From Verrucomicrobiota bacterium (GTDB lineage: Bacteria; Verrucomicrobiota; Verrucomicrobiia; Verrucomicrobiales; DEV007): DNA of 64,000 nucleotides. Every line of letters begins with the position of its first letter. Position 1 is the stretch's first letter. The notes under the pieces were generated by a model, which saw nothing but the letters and a program-made list of their open reading frames with translations, ran no database searches and was not told where the DNA came from. The position numbers were made by a program, and so were the translations under genes. Below are positions 10,514-20,638 of this stretch, one piece after another. The DNA is taken from NCBI GenBank assembly GCA_020630975.1, contig JAHDID010000014.1:58579-122578 (forward strand). Direction: 5' to 3'.

Positions 10514-11851
10514 CTACGAGAAAAGCTGAGCAATCGGCTTGCCCTCGGTGATCACCTTGCCGGTCTCGCGATCGGACTTGTGACCAGCCACTAGGAATGG
10601 ACGACCAGACGAGGAGTAGACCACCTTATTCAGATCCATACCGAGCGCGTGGGCGATGGTGGCATTGAAGTCGCGTGGATCCACAGGATCTTCCTCGACA
10701 GCCATACCGAGATTGTCCGACTTGCCGTAGGCCTGACCACCGGAGATACCGCCACCGGCAAACATGGTGGAGAACACTCGTGGGTGGTGATCGCGACCGC
10801 CGTTGGCATTGATCTTTGGCGTACGGCCAAATTCGGTGCCCAGCACGATCAGAGTCTTCTCGAAGAGGCCTTCGGCCTTGAGATCGTCGATCAGAGCGGC
10901 CAGCGCCATGTCGAGAGAGCCTGCGCGCTCTGGGATGGCATTCCACAGATCATTGTGCATGTCCCAGCCGCCAGCAGTCACCTCGATGAAGCGGATACCC
11001 GAGCTGACCAGGCGTTTGGCGAGCATGGCACCTTTGCCGATACGAGAGTCGCCATACTTCTCCAGTTTGGCCTGGTAGCCAGGCTCATTGGTCAGCTTGA
11101 AAGTCTCGAGATCCTCAGAGCTCATCAGCTTCAGAGTCTCATCGTAGAATTGATTGTAAGCAGCCACCTCGTTGGTCTTGAACTCGCGCTGAAAGACTTC
11201 GTCGAAAGTATTGATCAGCTTGTAGCGACGGTCGAACTGCTTCTCAGACACCATCTCTGGGATCTCGCCATCCTGCACACCGCGATCGGGATCGCCGATA
11301 GGCAGGGGGGAGAGACTAGGGCCAAAAAATCCGGAGCCAGGGTGATTGCCACCGCCACCGATCACCACGGAGTCTGGTAGAGTCTCGTGCTTTTTGCCGA
11401 GAATCTTGGCAGCCCACGGTCCCATAGTCGGGTGGATGATAGTCGCGCGTGGCTGGTAGCTGGTGTGCATCCAGTAGGAGCCACCGCGGTGGTCGCCAGT
11501 CTTCTGCGTCATCGAGCGGACTAGAGCGATATCGGAGAAACGCTTGGCCAGCTCGGGCATGAACTCAGCCATCTGCACACCGGCCACACCAGTCGAGATA
11601 CCAGCGGTGCTACCACCGGTCTCGGTACCGGGCTTCGGGTCGAAGGTGTCCATGTGAGTCATGCCACCGTTCATGTAGAAAAAGATGCAGTGCTCTGCCT
11701 TTCCTCCGCCGGCTGCCAGCACCTTTGGCGAGGCACCGAGCACTGGCACCACGCTCACTCCGAGCGCAGTCTTGGCCGTGCGTGCTACGAACTGTCGGCG
11801 GCTCTGCTCATCGAGTTTGCCTAGTTTCTTCTTTAGGTCGTGGGCGATCAT
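10514..11851 (-). CDS. DUF1501 family protein, Tat-exported
   Basis: Twin-arginine leader SRRQFVARTAKTALG; MTHMDTFDPKPG, VLGTEFGRTPKINANGGRDHHP. Confidence 0.9.
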   Translation of the reverse strand: MIAHDLKKKLGKLDEQSRRQFVARTAKTALGVSVVPVLGASPKVLAAGGGKAEHCIFFYMNGGMTHMDTFDPKPGTETGGSTAGISTGVAGVQMAEFMPELAKRFSDIALVRSMTQKTGDHRGGSYWMHTSYQPRATIIHPTMGPWAAKILGKKHETLPDSVVIGGGGNHPGSGFFGPSLSPLPIGDPDRGVQDGEIPEMVSEKQFDRRYKLINTFDEVFQREFKTNEVAAYNQFYDETLKLMSSEDLETFKLTNEPGYQAKLEKYGDSRIGKGAMLAKRLVSSGIRFIEVTAGGWDMHNDLWNAIPERAGSLDMALAALIDDLKAEGLFEKTLIVLGTEFGRTPKINANGGRDHHPRVFSTMFAGGGISGGQAYGKSDNLGMAVEEDPVDPRDFNATIAHALGMDLNKVVYSSSGRPFLVAGHKSDRETGKVITEGKPIAQLFS

Positions 11852-11883
11852 GATTCTCTTTGGAATTAGGGTTCAGTTGGTGA

Positions 11884-11922
11884 AATTCAATAGGGTACAA
11901 TTTTGATTCAATAGGGTACAAT
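11884..11922 (+). repeat. 39-bp two-box interspersed repeat, copy 2
   Basis: AATTCAATAGGGTACAATTTTGATTCAATAGGGTACAAT, 5 nt beyond the stop of the minus-strand DUF1549/DUF1553 gene. Confidence 0.88.
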
Positions 11923-11927
11923 CCGAT

Positions 11928-14147
11928 CTACTGGACGAATAGGAACTCGCGGGTGTTGACCAGGGCCCAGATGACGTCGCCGATAGCGGCTACCTCAGCC
12001 TCTGCATCGCTACGCTGGATATCGCGATCATTGCGAGCGCGCAGACCAGAGGCGGCAGCACGCTTCTCTGCAGGGTAGGGCATGCGGCCCAGTACACTGA
12101 GGAAGATCTTTTCGATCTTGTCGCCTTTCTTGCCCTCTCCATAGGCGATCTCCTTGATCAGGTAGGCATCCTTGCTAGTCAGCGCGGCATTGGTGATGCT
12201 GCCATTCAGCAGGGTCATCACCTGCGGAGTCGATCCCACAGTGGTTGCATTCTCGATTAAGATCTTGTCGGACTGGCCGAAGATCCGCAGGAAGTGATTG
12301 GCTGGCATCGGCACATCGAGCTCGGAGGCGCGCACCATCTGCTGACCACCCACGCGGCCTACCATATTGTTGCGGCCCATCATGCCCATGCCGCCGCTGC
12401 CCATCATGCCGCCCTCACCATCGGAGACTTGGCCGATGGTGCGGTGCTTCATCTTGAATTCCTCGATCTGCTCAGCAGTCGTCATGGTGGTGTAGTCCAT
12501 GTTCATCAGCTCTTTGTAGGCCTCGGCTCCGCGGCGCTGCATACGCTCGGGGTGGGCGGTGGTCAGAGTCACCATAGAGTCCCAGACCTGTTCAGCACTC
12601 ATGCGGCGCAGGATGGGGCCAGGGAAGTGGTAGGCGCCATTGTCGATCTGAGTCAGCGTCGGCGAGAGGCTCTCGGCTTTGCGCTGGTAGGTCTCAGTAT
12701 TGTAGATCACGCGGAAGAAGTCCTTCAGCGAGTACTTCTGGTCGATCATCATCTGCTCGAGGAACTGGAGTAGCGCGTAGTTCTGCGCCTGGCCGTCGAG
12801 GTGGCCAGGGATATTGTCGACTGGCTCGATCTGACCTAGGCCAAAGGCGATCTTCCACATGCGGTTCACCAGATTCACGGTGAAGCGAGGATTCGTCGGC
12901 GAAGTGATCCAGTCGGCGAAGGCCACGCGAGGAGTGGCGTGCTTTTCGATATTCACCGTATCGCCGAAGTAGGCGCCGGGGCGCACCTGCTGGTGGGGTT
13001 CGCCGTTGTCGTATTTGTAGTCGTGCGGCAGCTCCACCGTTTGGTTACCAGTGTCGTTCACATTGGTGCGATTGCTGTTGAGCATGATGCTCAGCCCGAT
13101 GTCGAATGTGGTATTCGGGCGCAGCTTGCCCGCGCGCTCCAGGATGCCGCTCATTCGCTGTGCCTCGGCACGTGGATTGAAGTCGAGACGAGTGCGGGTC
13201 TCATACTCGCCCATGAAAGAAGCCATGCGGTAGAAGTCGAGCTGCTTCACCTGCTCGAATGGGTGGTCGTGGCACTGCGCACAAGTGATCTCGGTGCCGA
13301 GGAAGACGGTGAAGGTATTCGACAGGTTGCACAGGCGCATGCCCTGATCGGTCACTAGGTAGCCAGAGGCGGGATTGTCCCAGAGGGTGCCCTCGGCAGT
13401 CAGCATCTCGGTCACGAGTTTATCGAAAGGCTTGTCAGCGCGCAGGCTGTCTTTCATCCACTCCATGTAGGAGATCGCTTTCAGGCCATTGCCCTCCATG
13501 GCCACTCCATCGCGCACGCGCAGCAGGTCGGACATGTAGTTGAACATACGCATCGCGTAGGCATCGGTCTCCAGTAGCTCATCGATCAGCTCAGCACGCT
13601 TGCTGCGCGAAGTGGAGCCGAGGAATTTGCTGGCCTCGTCGAAGGTCGGGATACGGCCAGCGATGTCTAGGTACACGCGGCGCATGAACTGCGAGTCATT
13701 GGTCTTCTCATTGGGCACGCACATCACCATCTCGCGCTCGATTTCCTCTTTTCGCTTGGCCTTCTCGGCATTGGTGAGAGTGGAGTTTTGTGGCAGCTCG
13801 GCCAGATCCTTGCGCAGGCCATAGTAGGCTTCTTTCATGCGGGCTAGCACCAGCTTGTCGATCTCGGCGGCCAGAGCGGCGGTATCGTTGGGCAGCGAGC
13901 TTTTCACAAAGATGCGGTCATCCTCGCTCAACTTAGCGATAGGGTAGTTGATGATATTGCCGTTTTCGAGCTTCAGCTTCACCGATGCGGTCGCACCAGC
14001 GCCTGCTGTGCCCACGAATTCAGCCTGTAGCTTGCGCCCGTCTGAAGAGGTCCACTCGCGCATCTGGGCCTGACTGATGCTAGGGGTGAGTAGCGATAGC
14101 AGAGCGATAGCTAGCGCAGAGCGAAGTAACGGTGTTAGATATTTCAT
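11928..14147 (-). CDS. DUF1549/DUF1553 protein with N-terminal SHD1-like domain and CxxCH motif
   Basis: Signal peptide MKYLTPLLRSALAIALLSLLTPSISQAQ; REWTSSDGRKLQAEFVG (SHD1-like); RRVYLDIAGRIPT; ITCAQCHDHPF. Start set to ATG 14147. Confidence 0.9.
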   Translation of the reverse strand: MKYLTPLLRSALAIALLSLLTPSISQAQMREWTSSDGRKLQAEFVGTAGAGATASVKLKLENGNIINYPIAKLSEDDRIFVKSSLPNDTAALAAEIDKLVLARMKEAYYGLRKDLAELPQNSTLTNAEKAKRKEEIEREMVMCVPNEKTNDSQFMRRVYLDIAGRIPTFDEASKFLGSTSRSKRAELIDELLETDAYAMRMFNYMSDLLRVRDGVAMEGNGLKAISYMEWMKDSLRADKPFDKLVTEMLTAEGTLWDNPASGYLVTDQGMRLCNLSNTFTVFLGTEITCAQCHDHPFEQVKQLDFYRMASFMGEYETRTRLDFNPRAEAQRMSGILERAGKLRPNTTFDIGLSIMLNSNRTNVNDTGNQTVELPHDYKYDNGEPHQQVRPGAYFGDTVNIEKHATPRVAFADWITSPTNPRFTVNLVNRMWKIAFGLGQIEPVDNIPGHLDGQAQNYALLQFLEQMMIDQKYSLKDFFRVIYNTETYQRKAESLSPTLTQIDNGAYHFPGPILRRMSAEQVWDSMVTLTTAHPERMQRRGAEAYKELMNMDYTTMTTAEQIEEFKMKHRTIGQVSDGEGGMMGSGGMGMMGRNNMVGRVGGQQMVRASELDVPMPANHFLRIFGQSDKILIENATTVGSTPQVMTLLNGSITNAALTSKDAYLIKEIAYGEGKKGDKIEKIFLSVLGRMPYPAEKRAAASGLRARNDRDIQRSDAEAEVAAIGDVIWALVNTREFLFVQ

Positions 14148-14337
14148 CGGGAAAGGTGAATCGAATGTGTGAAGGTGATGATGCAGTTTCAGGGAGTATC
14201 CTCCATCTTTTGCATAACACCACAGCATTAGTCTATTACAGATTTTTTGCTAATTTGTGACACTGAGCCAAAGCAATTGCTTTTAGCCGGTGGTTTTATT
14301 GGTTGAAACACCGGAACGAGCTAGGCATTGCTCTCTT

Positions 14338-16083
14338 ATGACCAATTGTTTCCGACTCGGTTCATTTTTCGTGCTGCTCGCATCCACCCTCCATGCCCAG
14401 GGCGAGATTTCTCCTGTAGCCCCTGGTGTGCCACTCAGGCATGTCATGACCGCTGAGAGTTTCGGTCTAGCCGATGGCCCTGCCTGGGATGGCTGGGCAC
14501 TGACAGTGGCTGACCCCAAGGCTGAGAAAGCAGAGCGCTATGTCCCCTCGCAAAAGGCATGGCTAGCAGGCCCCAAGAAAGGCCGCAAGTTTAGCGCCAG
14601 TTTTTACAATCACGGTCGGCTCTACTATTCGGATAATGCAGGCGGCAAGATCTTTTATCGCGAGGAGCGAAGTCAGGACGAGGTACAGGTGAGCGCAGAG
14701 GACTTGGCGCAGGACAAAACCCGCCGCCCCAATGATCTGACCGTCGATCGCAGTGGCGGCGTCTACTACACACTCACTCGAGCTGGGCAGGTCGTCTACG
14801 TGCCTAGTGGTGGTGAGCTGCGTGTCGTCGCTGACGATGCCGAGACCGCCAATGGCCTGATCCTTAGCCCCGATGAGAGTATCCTTTACGTCGCCGAGTA
14901 TGTGCCCAAAAACATCCTCGCCTACGATGTCGGGCCGGATGGCTCGCTGTCGAATCGCCGCGTGTTTGCCAAGATGGATGATGGTCAGCCCGATCTAAAA
15001 GGCGCCGATGGCATGTCTATCGATCGCGCGGGCAATGTCTACTGCGCCGGTCCAGAGGATATTTGGGTGTGGGCACCCGATGGCCAGCTGCTCGACCGCA
15101 TCGCCGTGCCCGAGCGGCCGATCAATTGTACCTTTGGCGGCACTGATCTGCGCGATCTCTACATCAGCGGCTTCGGCGGTCTATATTTGCAGCGCATGCG
15201 CATCTCAGGTGTGTCGCCTCAGCCACCAGCCCAGTGGCATCCGGAGAAAGCCAAGTCTCAGCCCAGTGTGGCCGTGCCAGATGGAGTCGAGCCGCATCTC
15301 GATCTCACCTATGCCAGCTATGGCACCCGCGACATGCTCGCCGATATCTTTGTCCCACCCGGTGATGGTCCGCATCCGGTAGCGATCATCCTCCATGGAG
15401 GTGGTTGGCACAGTGGCGATAAGATGAAGTTTCGTGCCATGGGCCTAGAGTTGGCGCGTCGCGGCTACGTGACCATGGCAGTCGCTTACCGACTGAGCGG
15501 CGAGGCCAAATTTCCTGCCAATATCCACGACTGCCACGCTGCAGTGCGCTACATCCGCGCCCATGCTGCAGACTACCGGGCAGATGCCGACCGTATCGGC
15601 GTAGTCGGCGGCTCGGCTGGAGCTCACCTAGCTGGACTACTCGCCACCACAGCCGATGTCGAGGCTCTTCACGGCGATGGTGGAAACCCCGGCGCCTCCT
15701 CCGCAGTCCACGCTGCGGTCGTCATGTCCGGCCCCATGCAGATCGCCACTGGCAGCGTAGCCGAGCGCTCGCTGATGAAGGAAAACAAGAAGCCGAATGC
15801 CATCTGGCTATTCGGCGGCAACGTCGAGGAGAAAGCCGACCTCTATCGCCTAGCCGATGCCCACGAGCACATCAGCGCCGCTACCCCGCCGATCCTTTTC
15901 CAATACGGCGGCGCCGAAGATCCCAGCAAAGTCGATCCATCTGTGAACAAACTGAAATCCCTAGGCATCGCCACCAAAGTCCTCTCCCACTACGAGGGCG
16001 GCAAACACGGCTGCTGGAATCGTCATCCGTGGTTCATGCCCATGGTCGAGGATATCGATGCTTGGTTTCAGGAGCATTTGTAG
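14338..16083 (+). CDS. SMP-30/gluconolactonase-like domain fused to an alpha/beta-hydrolase (esterase) domain
   Basis: N-terminal beta-propeller RRPNDLTVDRSGGVYYT; C-terminal ILHGGGWHSGDK and GVVGGSAGAHLAGL (nucleophile elbow). Start at ATG 14338. Confidence 0.88.
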   Translation: MTNCFRLGSFFVLLASTLHAQGEISPVAPGVPLRHVMTAESFGLADGPAWDGWALTVADPKAEKAERYVPSQKAWLAGPKKGRKFSASFYNHGRLYYSDNAGGKIFYREERSQDEVQVSAEDLAQDKTRRPNDLTVDRSGGVYYTLTRAGQVVYVPSGGELRVVADDAETANGLILSPDESILYVAEYVPKNILAYDVGPDGSLSNRRVFAKMDDGQPDLKGADGMSIDRAGNVYCAGPEDIWVWAPDGQLLDRIAVPERPINCTFGGTDLRDLYISGFGGLYLQRMRISGVSPQPPAQWHPEKAKSQPSVAVPDGVEPHLDLTYASYGTRDMLADIFVPPGDGPHPVAIILHGGGWHSGDKMKFRAMGLELARRGYVTMAVAYRLSGEAKFPANIHDCHAAVRYIRAHAADYRADADRIGVVGGSAGAHLAGLLATTADVEALHGDGGNPGASSAVHAAVVMSGPMQIATGSVAERSLMKENKKPNAIWLFGGNVEEKADLYRLADAHEHISAATPPILFQYGGAEDPSKVDPSVNKLKSLGIATKVLSHYEGGKHGCWNRHPWFMPMVEDIDAWFQEHL

Positions 16084-16121
16084 GGCTACGAGATGCCAGT
16101 TTTGATCGTTTCTGATTCAGT

Positions 16122-16370
16122 ATGGATGTGGATGAAGACAAAATCGATCAAGCTGTGATAGCGCTCTTATATCTTGCAAGTTGGAGAGAGAAAGGCATGC
16201 CTGAGGGTGTAGCAAGAGTCTGGAAGTCGTTCGACTGGGATGTGATGGAGCGGCTACACGAAGCAGAATTAATCTCCGATCCTGTCGGTAAAGCAAAGTC
16301 GGTCTATCTCTCCAAAGCAGGTATCGAAAAAGGCCGCGAGCTAGCCGAAGCATTGTTTGGGAAATCTTGA
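16122..16370 (+). CDS. DUF6429-like small protein
   Basis: MDVDEDKIDQAVIALLYLASWREKG...RVWKSFDWDVMERLHEAELISDPVGKAKSVYLSKAG. Confidence 0.7.
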   Translation: MDVDEDKIDQAVIALLYLASWREKGMPEGVARVWKSFDWDVMERLHEAELISDPVGKAKSVYLSKAGIEKGRELAEALFGKS

Positions 16371-16458
16371 CTTTCGTTTCCGTGAAGTGACGAAGGCCCA
16401 CAGCTACCTCATCTCTCCGCGGTAGACTTGAGCCGATTTGGCACTACAGTCGACGCAA

Positions 16459-17010
16459 ATGACTCACCAAGAAATCGAACTGACTCGCGACGTAGACGCC
16501 ATCCAGATCCCTAGTGGCGATGAGATCAATCTGCCAATGGGCACCAAGGTCATGATCACTCAGGCACTGGGTGGGACCTACACGGTAGCCACGCAGTCGG
16601 GTCTGGCCCGCATCAAGTCTGAAAATGCCGATGCGCTGGGCATCGATCTAGAAGCTGAGGAGAAGAAGAAAAACGAGACCAAAGTGGCCATCGAGGCAGG
16701 CGATCTCGATGGCGCGATCTGGGCGCAGCTGAAGCAAGTTTTTGACCCCGAGATCCCGGTGAATATCGTCGATCTCGGGCTGGTCTACGATTGCCAAGTC
16801 GTCGAGGAAGACGGGCAAAAGAACGTAGAGGTGAAGATGACTCTGACCGCACCTGGCTGCGGCATGGGCCCGACTATCGCAGCCGATGCCCAGTCAAAGA
16901 TCCTCGTGCTCGACGAGATCGACAATGCACGCGTCGATCTGGTCTGGGATCCGGTGTGGAATCAGGACATGATCACTGAAGAGGGCAAAATGAAGCTCGG
17001 TATGATCTAA
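16459..17010 (+). CDS. sufT: Putative Fe-S cluster assembly protein SufT (MIP18/DUF59 family)
   Basis: DLDGAIWAQLKQVFDPEIPVNIVDLGLVYD and MTLTAPGCGMGP; N-terminal IQIPSGDEINLPMGTKVMITQALGGTYTV. ATG at 16459. Confidence 0.88.
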   Translation: MTHQEIELTRDVDAIQIPSGDEINLPMGTKVMITQALGGTYTVATQSGLARIKSENADALGIDLEAEEKKKNETKVAIEAGDLDGAIWAQLKQVFDPEIPVNIVDLGLVYDCQVVEEDGQKNVEVKMTLTAPGCGMGPTIAADAQSKILVLDEIDNARVDLVWDPVWNQDMITEEGKMKLGMI

Positions 17011-17019
17011 ACGAGCCCT

Positions 17020-17058
17020 AATTCAATAGGGTACAATTTTCACTCAATAGGGTACAAT
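17020..17058 (+). repeat. 39-bp two-box interspersed repeat, copy 3
   Basis: AATTCAATAGGGTACAATTTTCACTCAATAGGGTACAAT, 9 nt after the sufT stop. Confidence 0.88.
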
Positions 17059-17072
17059 CGCCCTGCTTTCCC

Positions 17073-17225
17073 ATGAAAGAAGCCATCGCCATCGTCATTG
17101 CCTTTGGGATAGGTGCGGCGTGTGGCCGCTTTCAGATACCGCTCCCCGCTCCGCCACACTGGGTAGGTGTGGCGCTGATCGTGGCGATCTGGTTGGGGTA
17201 TACGGTTTTCAAAAGCAGTAGCTAG
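17073..17225 (+). CDS. XapX (DUF1427)-like small membrane protein, absent from the supplied ORF track
   Basis: Translated by hand: MKEAIAIVIAFGIGAACGRFQIPLPAPPHWVGVALIVAIWLGYTVFKSSS*, 50 aa; two hydrophobic segments around PLPAPP. Confidence 0.75.
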   Translation: MKEAIAIVIAFGIGAACGRFQIPLPAPPHWVGVALIVAIWLGYTVFKSSS

Positions 17226-17237
17226 TCTCGAGTCTGG

Positions 17238-19778
17238 GTGATGAAATACTACCTGACTGCTCCCGAGGCGCGGGAGCCATCTGAGCAACCTATAGCAGAC
17301 GCTGAGGTGCGCTCTGCCATCGCAGCGGGCGAGATCGAGGCAGCGGCACTGCTGTGGCCAGATGGCGGCGGCGATGCTGTGAGCGCCCAGTCTCTCAGCG
17401 CCACACCGCCTCCGCTACCGCCGCGAGTGCCTGCTGCGTCAGTCGCCGCTACACCTCGGAAGTCTTCCCTAGCATGGCTCTGGTGGCTGCTCGGGATTAC
17501 CGCAGGTGCTTTTGTCTTGTTGGTTGTGCTAGCAGTTTTTTCTCTACAAAAAGTCAGTCAGAACGCACTATTAGACGGGCTAGCAGAAAAGCCTCTTTTC
17601 GAAGATCGAAAGCCCCATCAGACCAAGTGGCAGCCCAATGAAAACTACAAGCCATCTGGCGCGCCCGACCAGCCCGATGGCGAGATCTTTCAGCTCGTCC
17701 ATTATCCCGCTGAGGGTGGTGAGATGACAGCCTACCTCACGCCTGACCCTGGCGATGGCAAAAAGCACCCTGTGATGATCTGGGACTCCGGCGGCTGGGG
17801 CGGTATCGGTGACTTCCTGTGGGATGAGCCATCGCGTCTCAATGACCAATCAGCTCGTGCCTTTCGCGAGGCGGGGATTGTTCTGATGTGTCCTTCGTTT
17901 CGTGGTGAGAATGGTAACCCAGGAGAGTTTGAGCTCTTTTATGGCGAGGTGAATGACTTTCTCTCTGCCATCGAGTACGCCAAGGGGCTGCCCTACGTCG
18001 ATCCCGAGCGGGTCTACATCGGTGGGCACAGTACTGGCGGCACTGTAGCTCTGCTCGCAGCGGTATCTGGTGTGCAGTGTCGCGGCGTCTTCTCCTTTGG
18101 CGGTGCGCCTGATATGTTGGATGTCATGTCGGATGGTGAGGGCTTTGAAAACACGCCTTACTCCATCGATAGCACCCGCGATCATGAGCTGCGCAGCCCG
18201 ATTCGCTACACCCATTACATTCAGTCTCCGACTTTCTACATCGAGGGGGCGGCTATCACAGACTACGTGGCAGCCGCCAAGCGCATGCAGCGCATCGCCA
18301 AGCTAAAGGAGGTGCCATTCCAGGCGTTCTCGATCCCTAATGCCGATCATTTCGATGTGTTGACCCCACTGACTCAGCTGGTCGCGCAAAAAATCGTGGC
18401 CGATACTGGCGAGCAGCCCATTTCGCTGACCCAAGCAGAGCTGGTCGATGCGTGGAATGCGATCAATGACATCAGCCTACACTCCGAGCTCAGCCGCTGG
18501 TTGGAGAAGGGTGGCGATCTGGTGGCGATATTCGACAATCTGGAAGACGATATCGGAGCGACCAGCTCTGCCGAAATCGATCTGGCAGTGACTGCTATCA
18601 AGCAGGTGCTCAAGGGCGATGCCGATAGCCACTCCGATATCGCGGAGCTAGCCGAGCTGGTCGACTACATCGGCGATGAGGAACTCAGTGAAGAGTTTTT
18701 GGTAAAGACCGAGAAATATCTGCTCGGCTACATCGAGCGCCGCCTCGATCGAGAGGAGCGCAGCGAGCAGGTCGAGTCGAACTGCATGCGCATCGCGGGA
18801 TCCTTCGGGCTGCTCGAGCATCCTCCGATCCAACCCCTGCTCGGTCGTCTCGCTGCTATGGAAGTCGCGCCTGATGATCCGAACTGGGGCTATCTATTCG
18901 ACAAGATCGAAGACCAGTCCGAGACCAGCGAGTTTATCCTGCAGGCTTTCCGAGAAGCCGCCCCGACTGGAGTTGTCGCCGAGGAGCTAATGAGCGAGGT
19001 GAACAATCTGATGATCGACGCCGAGGAGCTCACCATTAGTCACCCCTACAATACCGAGAAAGGCGGCGTAGCTCTGGAGAAGATGATCCGAGCCAATGGC
19101 GATGAAACCTTTCACGCCACGCTATCTCTGGCATTCGTAGATGAGCCGCTGCGCGCTAAACTGCTGCCGCTAGTGATCGACCACAAGAGCAATGCCATCC
19201 AGATGGAAGCGGCCTGGGCCGATGCCAAAAATGGCGGCGCTCAGGGGCTGAAATCTCTCCAAGATCGCTGCCTGGACGTGAATTACTCCAACAAAGCGAA
19301 GCGCTATCTCCGAGAGCTGGATCTGGCGGCAGAGATCCCAGCTGCGGCGCAGGAGCCCGATTTCAGAGCGAAATCCAATATGGTGGCTTGGCTGCTCGAT
19401 GAGCAGGATGGACCGCCGTTATCCATCGAGCAAATTGATAAACGAGAGCTGATCTGGCCGCCATTTCAGAAGGAGGAAGATAACAATAAAGAGCCTAAGG
19501 ACGACGAAGAGAAAACTTCGATGGCTTACCTCTTCGAGTTTACCTACCCCTCTCCCGACGATGAGGAGCAGACTATCACAGCCTATGGCATCGATTGCCG
19601 TGGCGCTTGGTCATCGCTGCAGAGCTTTGAGCAGTCGCCTTCGGTCTTGGAGCTATACAGTCATTTCTGCGCGATAGAAACCAACTGGGATATCGAAGAA
19701 GAGGGTGACAAGATCTCTGATGACATCGCTAAGCAGCGGCTGCAGGAAGCCAATCCCAGTGAAGGCTGGGGCGAGTGA
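17238..19778 (+). CDS. Membrane-anchored alpha/beta hydrolase (prolyl-oligopeptidase-like) with N-terminal GYF_2-like domain and long helical C-terminus
   Basis: N-terminal KYYLTAPEAREPSEQPIADAEVRSAIAAGEIEAAALLWPDGG; TM segment WLWWLLGITAGAFVLLVVLAVF; YIGGHSTGGTVALL nucleophile elbow. Confidence 0.78.
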   Translation: MMKYYLTAPEAREPSEQPIADAEVRSAIAAGEIEAAALLWPDGGGDAVSAQSLSATPPPLPPRVPAASVAATPRKSSLAWLWWLLGITAGAFVLLVVLAVFSLQKVSQNALLDGLAEKPLFEDRKPHQTKWQPNENYKPSGAPDQPDGEIFQLVHYPAEGGEMTAYLTPDPGDGKKHPVMIWDSGGWGGIGDFLWDEPSRLNDQSARAFREAGIVLMCPSFRGENGNPGEFELFYGEVNDFLSAIEYAKGLPYVDPERVYIGGHSTGGTVALLAAVSGVQCRGVFSFGGAPDMLDVMSDGEGFENTPYSIDSTRDHELRSPIRYTHYIQSPTFYIEGAAITDYVAAAKRMQRIAKLKEVPFQAFSIPNADHFDVLTPLTQLVAQKIVADTGEQPISLTQAELVDAWNAINDISLHSELSRWLEKGGDLVAIFDNLEDDIGATSSAEIDLAVTAIKQVLKGDADSHSDIAELAELVDYIGDEELSEEFLVKTEKYLLGYIERRLDREERSEQVESNCMRIAGSFGLLEHPPIQPLLGRLAAMEVAPDDPNWGYLFDKIEDQSETSEFILQAFREAAPTGVVAEELMSEVNNLMIDAEELTISHPYNTEKGGVALEKMIRANGDETFHATLSLAFVDEPLRAKLLPLVIDHKSNAIQMEAAWADAKNGGAQGLKSLQDRCLDVNYSNKAKRYLRELDLAAEIPAAAQEPDFRAKSNMVAWLLDEQDGPPLSIEQIDKRELIWPPFQKEEDNNKEPKDDEEKTSMAYLFEFTYPSPDDEEQTITAYGIDCRGAWSSLQSFEQSPSVLELYSHFCAIETNWDIEEEGDKISDDIAKQRLQEANPSEGWGE

Positions 19779-19797
19779 TCGCGAGGTGAGACGAGGT

Positions 19798-19910
19798 AAA
19801 TCAAAAATCACAATTCGCTAATCAGGAATCATAGATCAGCTCTTCCAGCTGCTTGAGGCATGGGTTGAGGGTAGAGCTGAATGGAGAATGACGAGTGCGA
19901 TTTTTGATTT
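19798..19910. repeat. Imperfect inverted-repeat element between convergent genes
   Basis: Left arm AAATCAAAAATCACAATTCG... (19798-) and right arm ...CGAGTGCGATTTTTGATTT (-19910) are imperfect reverse complements. Confidence 0.55.
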
Positions 19911-19951
19911 TTGAAGTGCTAACATGCGGCGCGGCAGGGTGATTGGCAGGC

Positions 19952-20623
19952 TTAGCCTCGCGCTCCGAAGATAGCCGACCCCACGCGCACCAGGGTAGCG
20001 CCTTCCTCGATCGCCACACCAAAGTCGTGGCTCATGCCCATCGATAGCTCTGCTAGCTGGTCCACACCCAGCGAGTCGCGCAGCTCTCGCAGCGCCGCAA
20101 AATGGATCCGGGTCGCCTCTGGGTCTGGATCAAATTTCGGAATCGTCATCAGGCCGCGGATCTCGATATGAGGCAGCTCGAGCAGCTCATCCAGCGCGGC
20201 TTGTGCCGCCTCGGCGGAGAAGCCGTACTTGGCCTCGTCTTCGGAGATATTCACCTGCACCAGCGCACGGCAAGTGATGCCCTCCTCGCCAGCGATGCGG
20301 CTCACCTGTCGAGCTAGCTCAATGGAGTCCAGCGTGTGTAGCAGGTCCGTCAGCGGTAGCGCCTTGCGGATCTTGTTTTTCTGCAGGTGACCGATCAGAT
20401 GCCACTGCGCCTCGTCGCCCAGCTGCGGCTGCTTATCCACCAGCTCCTGCACGCGATTTTCGCCAAAGTGCAGCTGCCCAGCAGACACGGCATCTTGGAT
20501 CAGGTCGAGTGGCTTAGTCTTGCTCACCGCGATCAGTTGCACCTCATCGCGTTCCCGCCCTGAGCGCTGGCAAGCGGCCACGATCTTTGATTCGATCGAC
20601 TGTAGATTCTCTGAAATAGACAT
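19952..20623 (-). CDS. yggS: YggS family pyridoxal phosphate-dependent enzyme (PLP homeostasis protein)
   Basis: [75 protein letters not shown]. Confidence 0.95.
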   Translation of the reverse strand: MSISENLQSIESKIVAACQRSGRERDEVQLIAVSKTKPLDLIQDAVSAGQLHFGENRVQELVDKQPQLGDEAQWHLIGHLQKNKIRKALPLTDLLHTLDSIELARQVSRIAGEEGITCRALVQVNISEDEAKYGFSAEAAQAALDELLELPHIEIRGLMTIPKFDPDPEATRIHFAALRELRDSLGVDQLAELSMGMSHDFGVAIEEGATLVRVGSAIFGARG

Positions 20624-20638
20624 ATTGAAACGTTGAGT

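Noticed and set aside
10649-11380. 243-aa plus-strand ORF opposite the DUF1501 gene
   Set aside because: No domain motifs and complete overlap with a well-supported gene.
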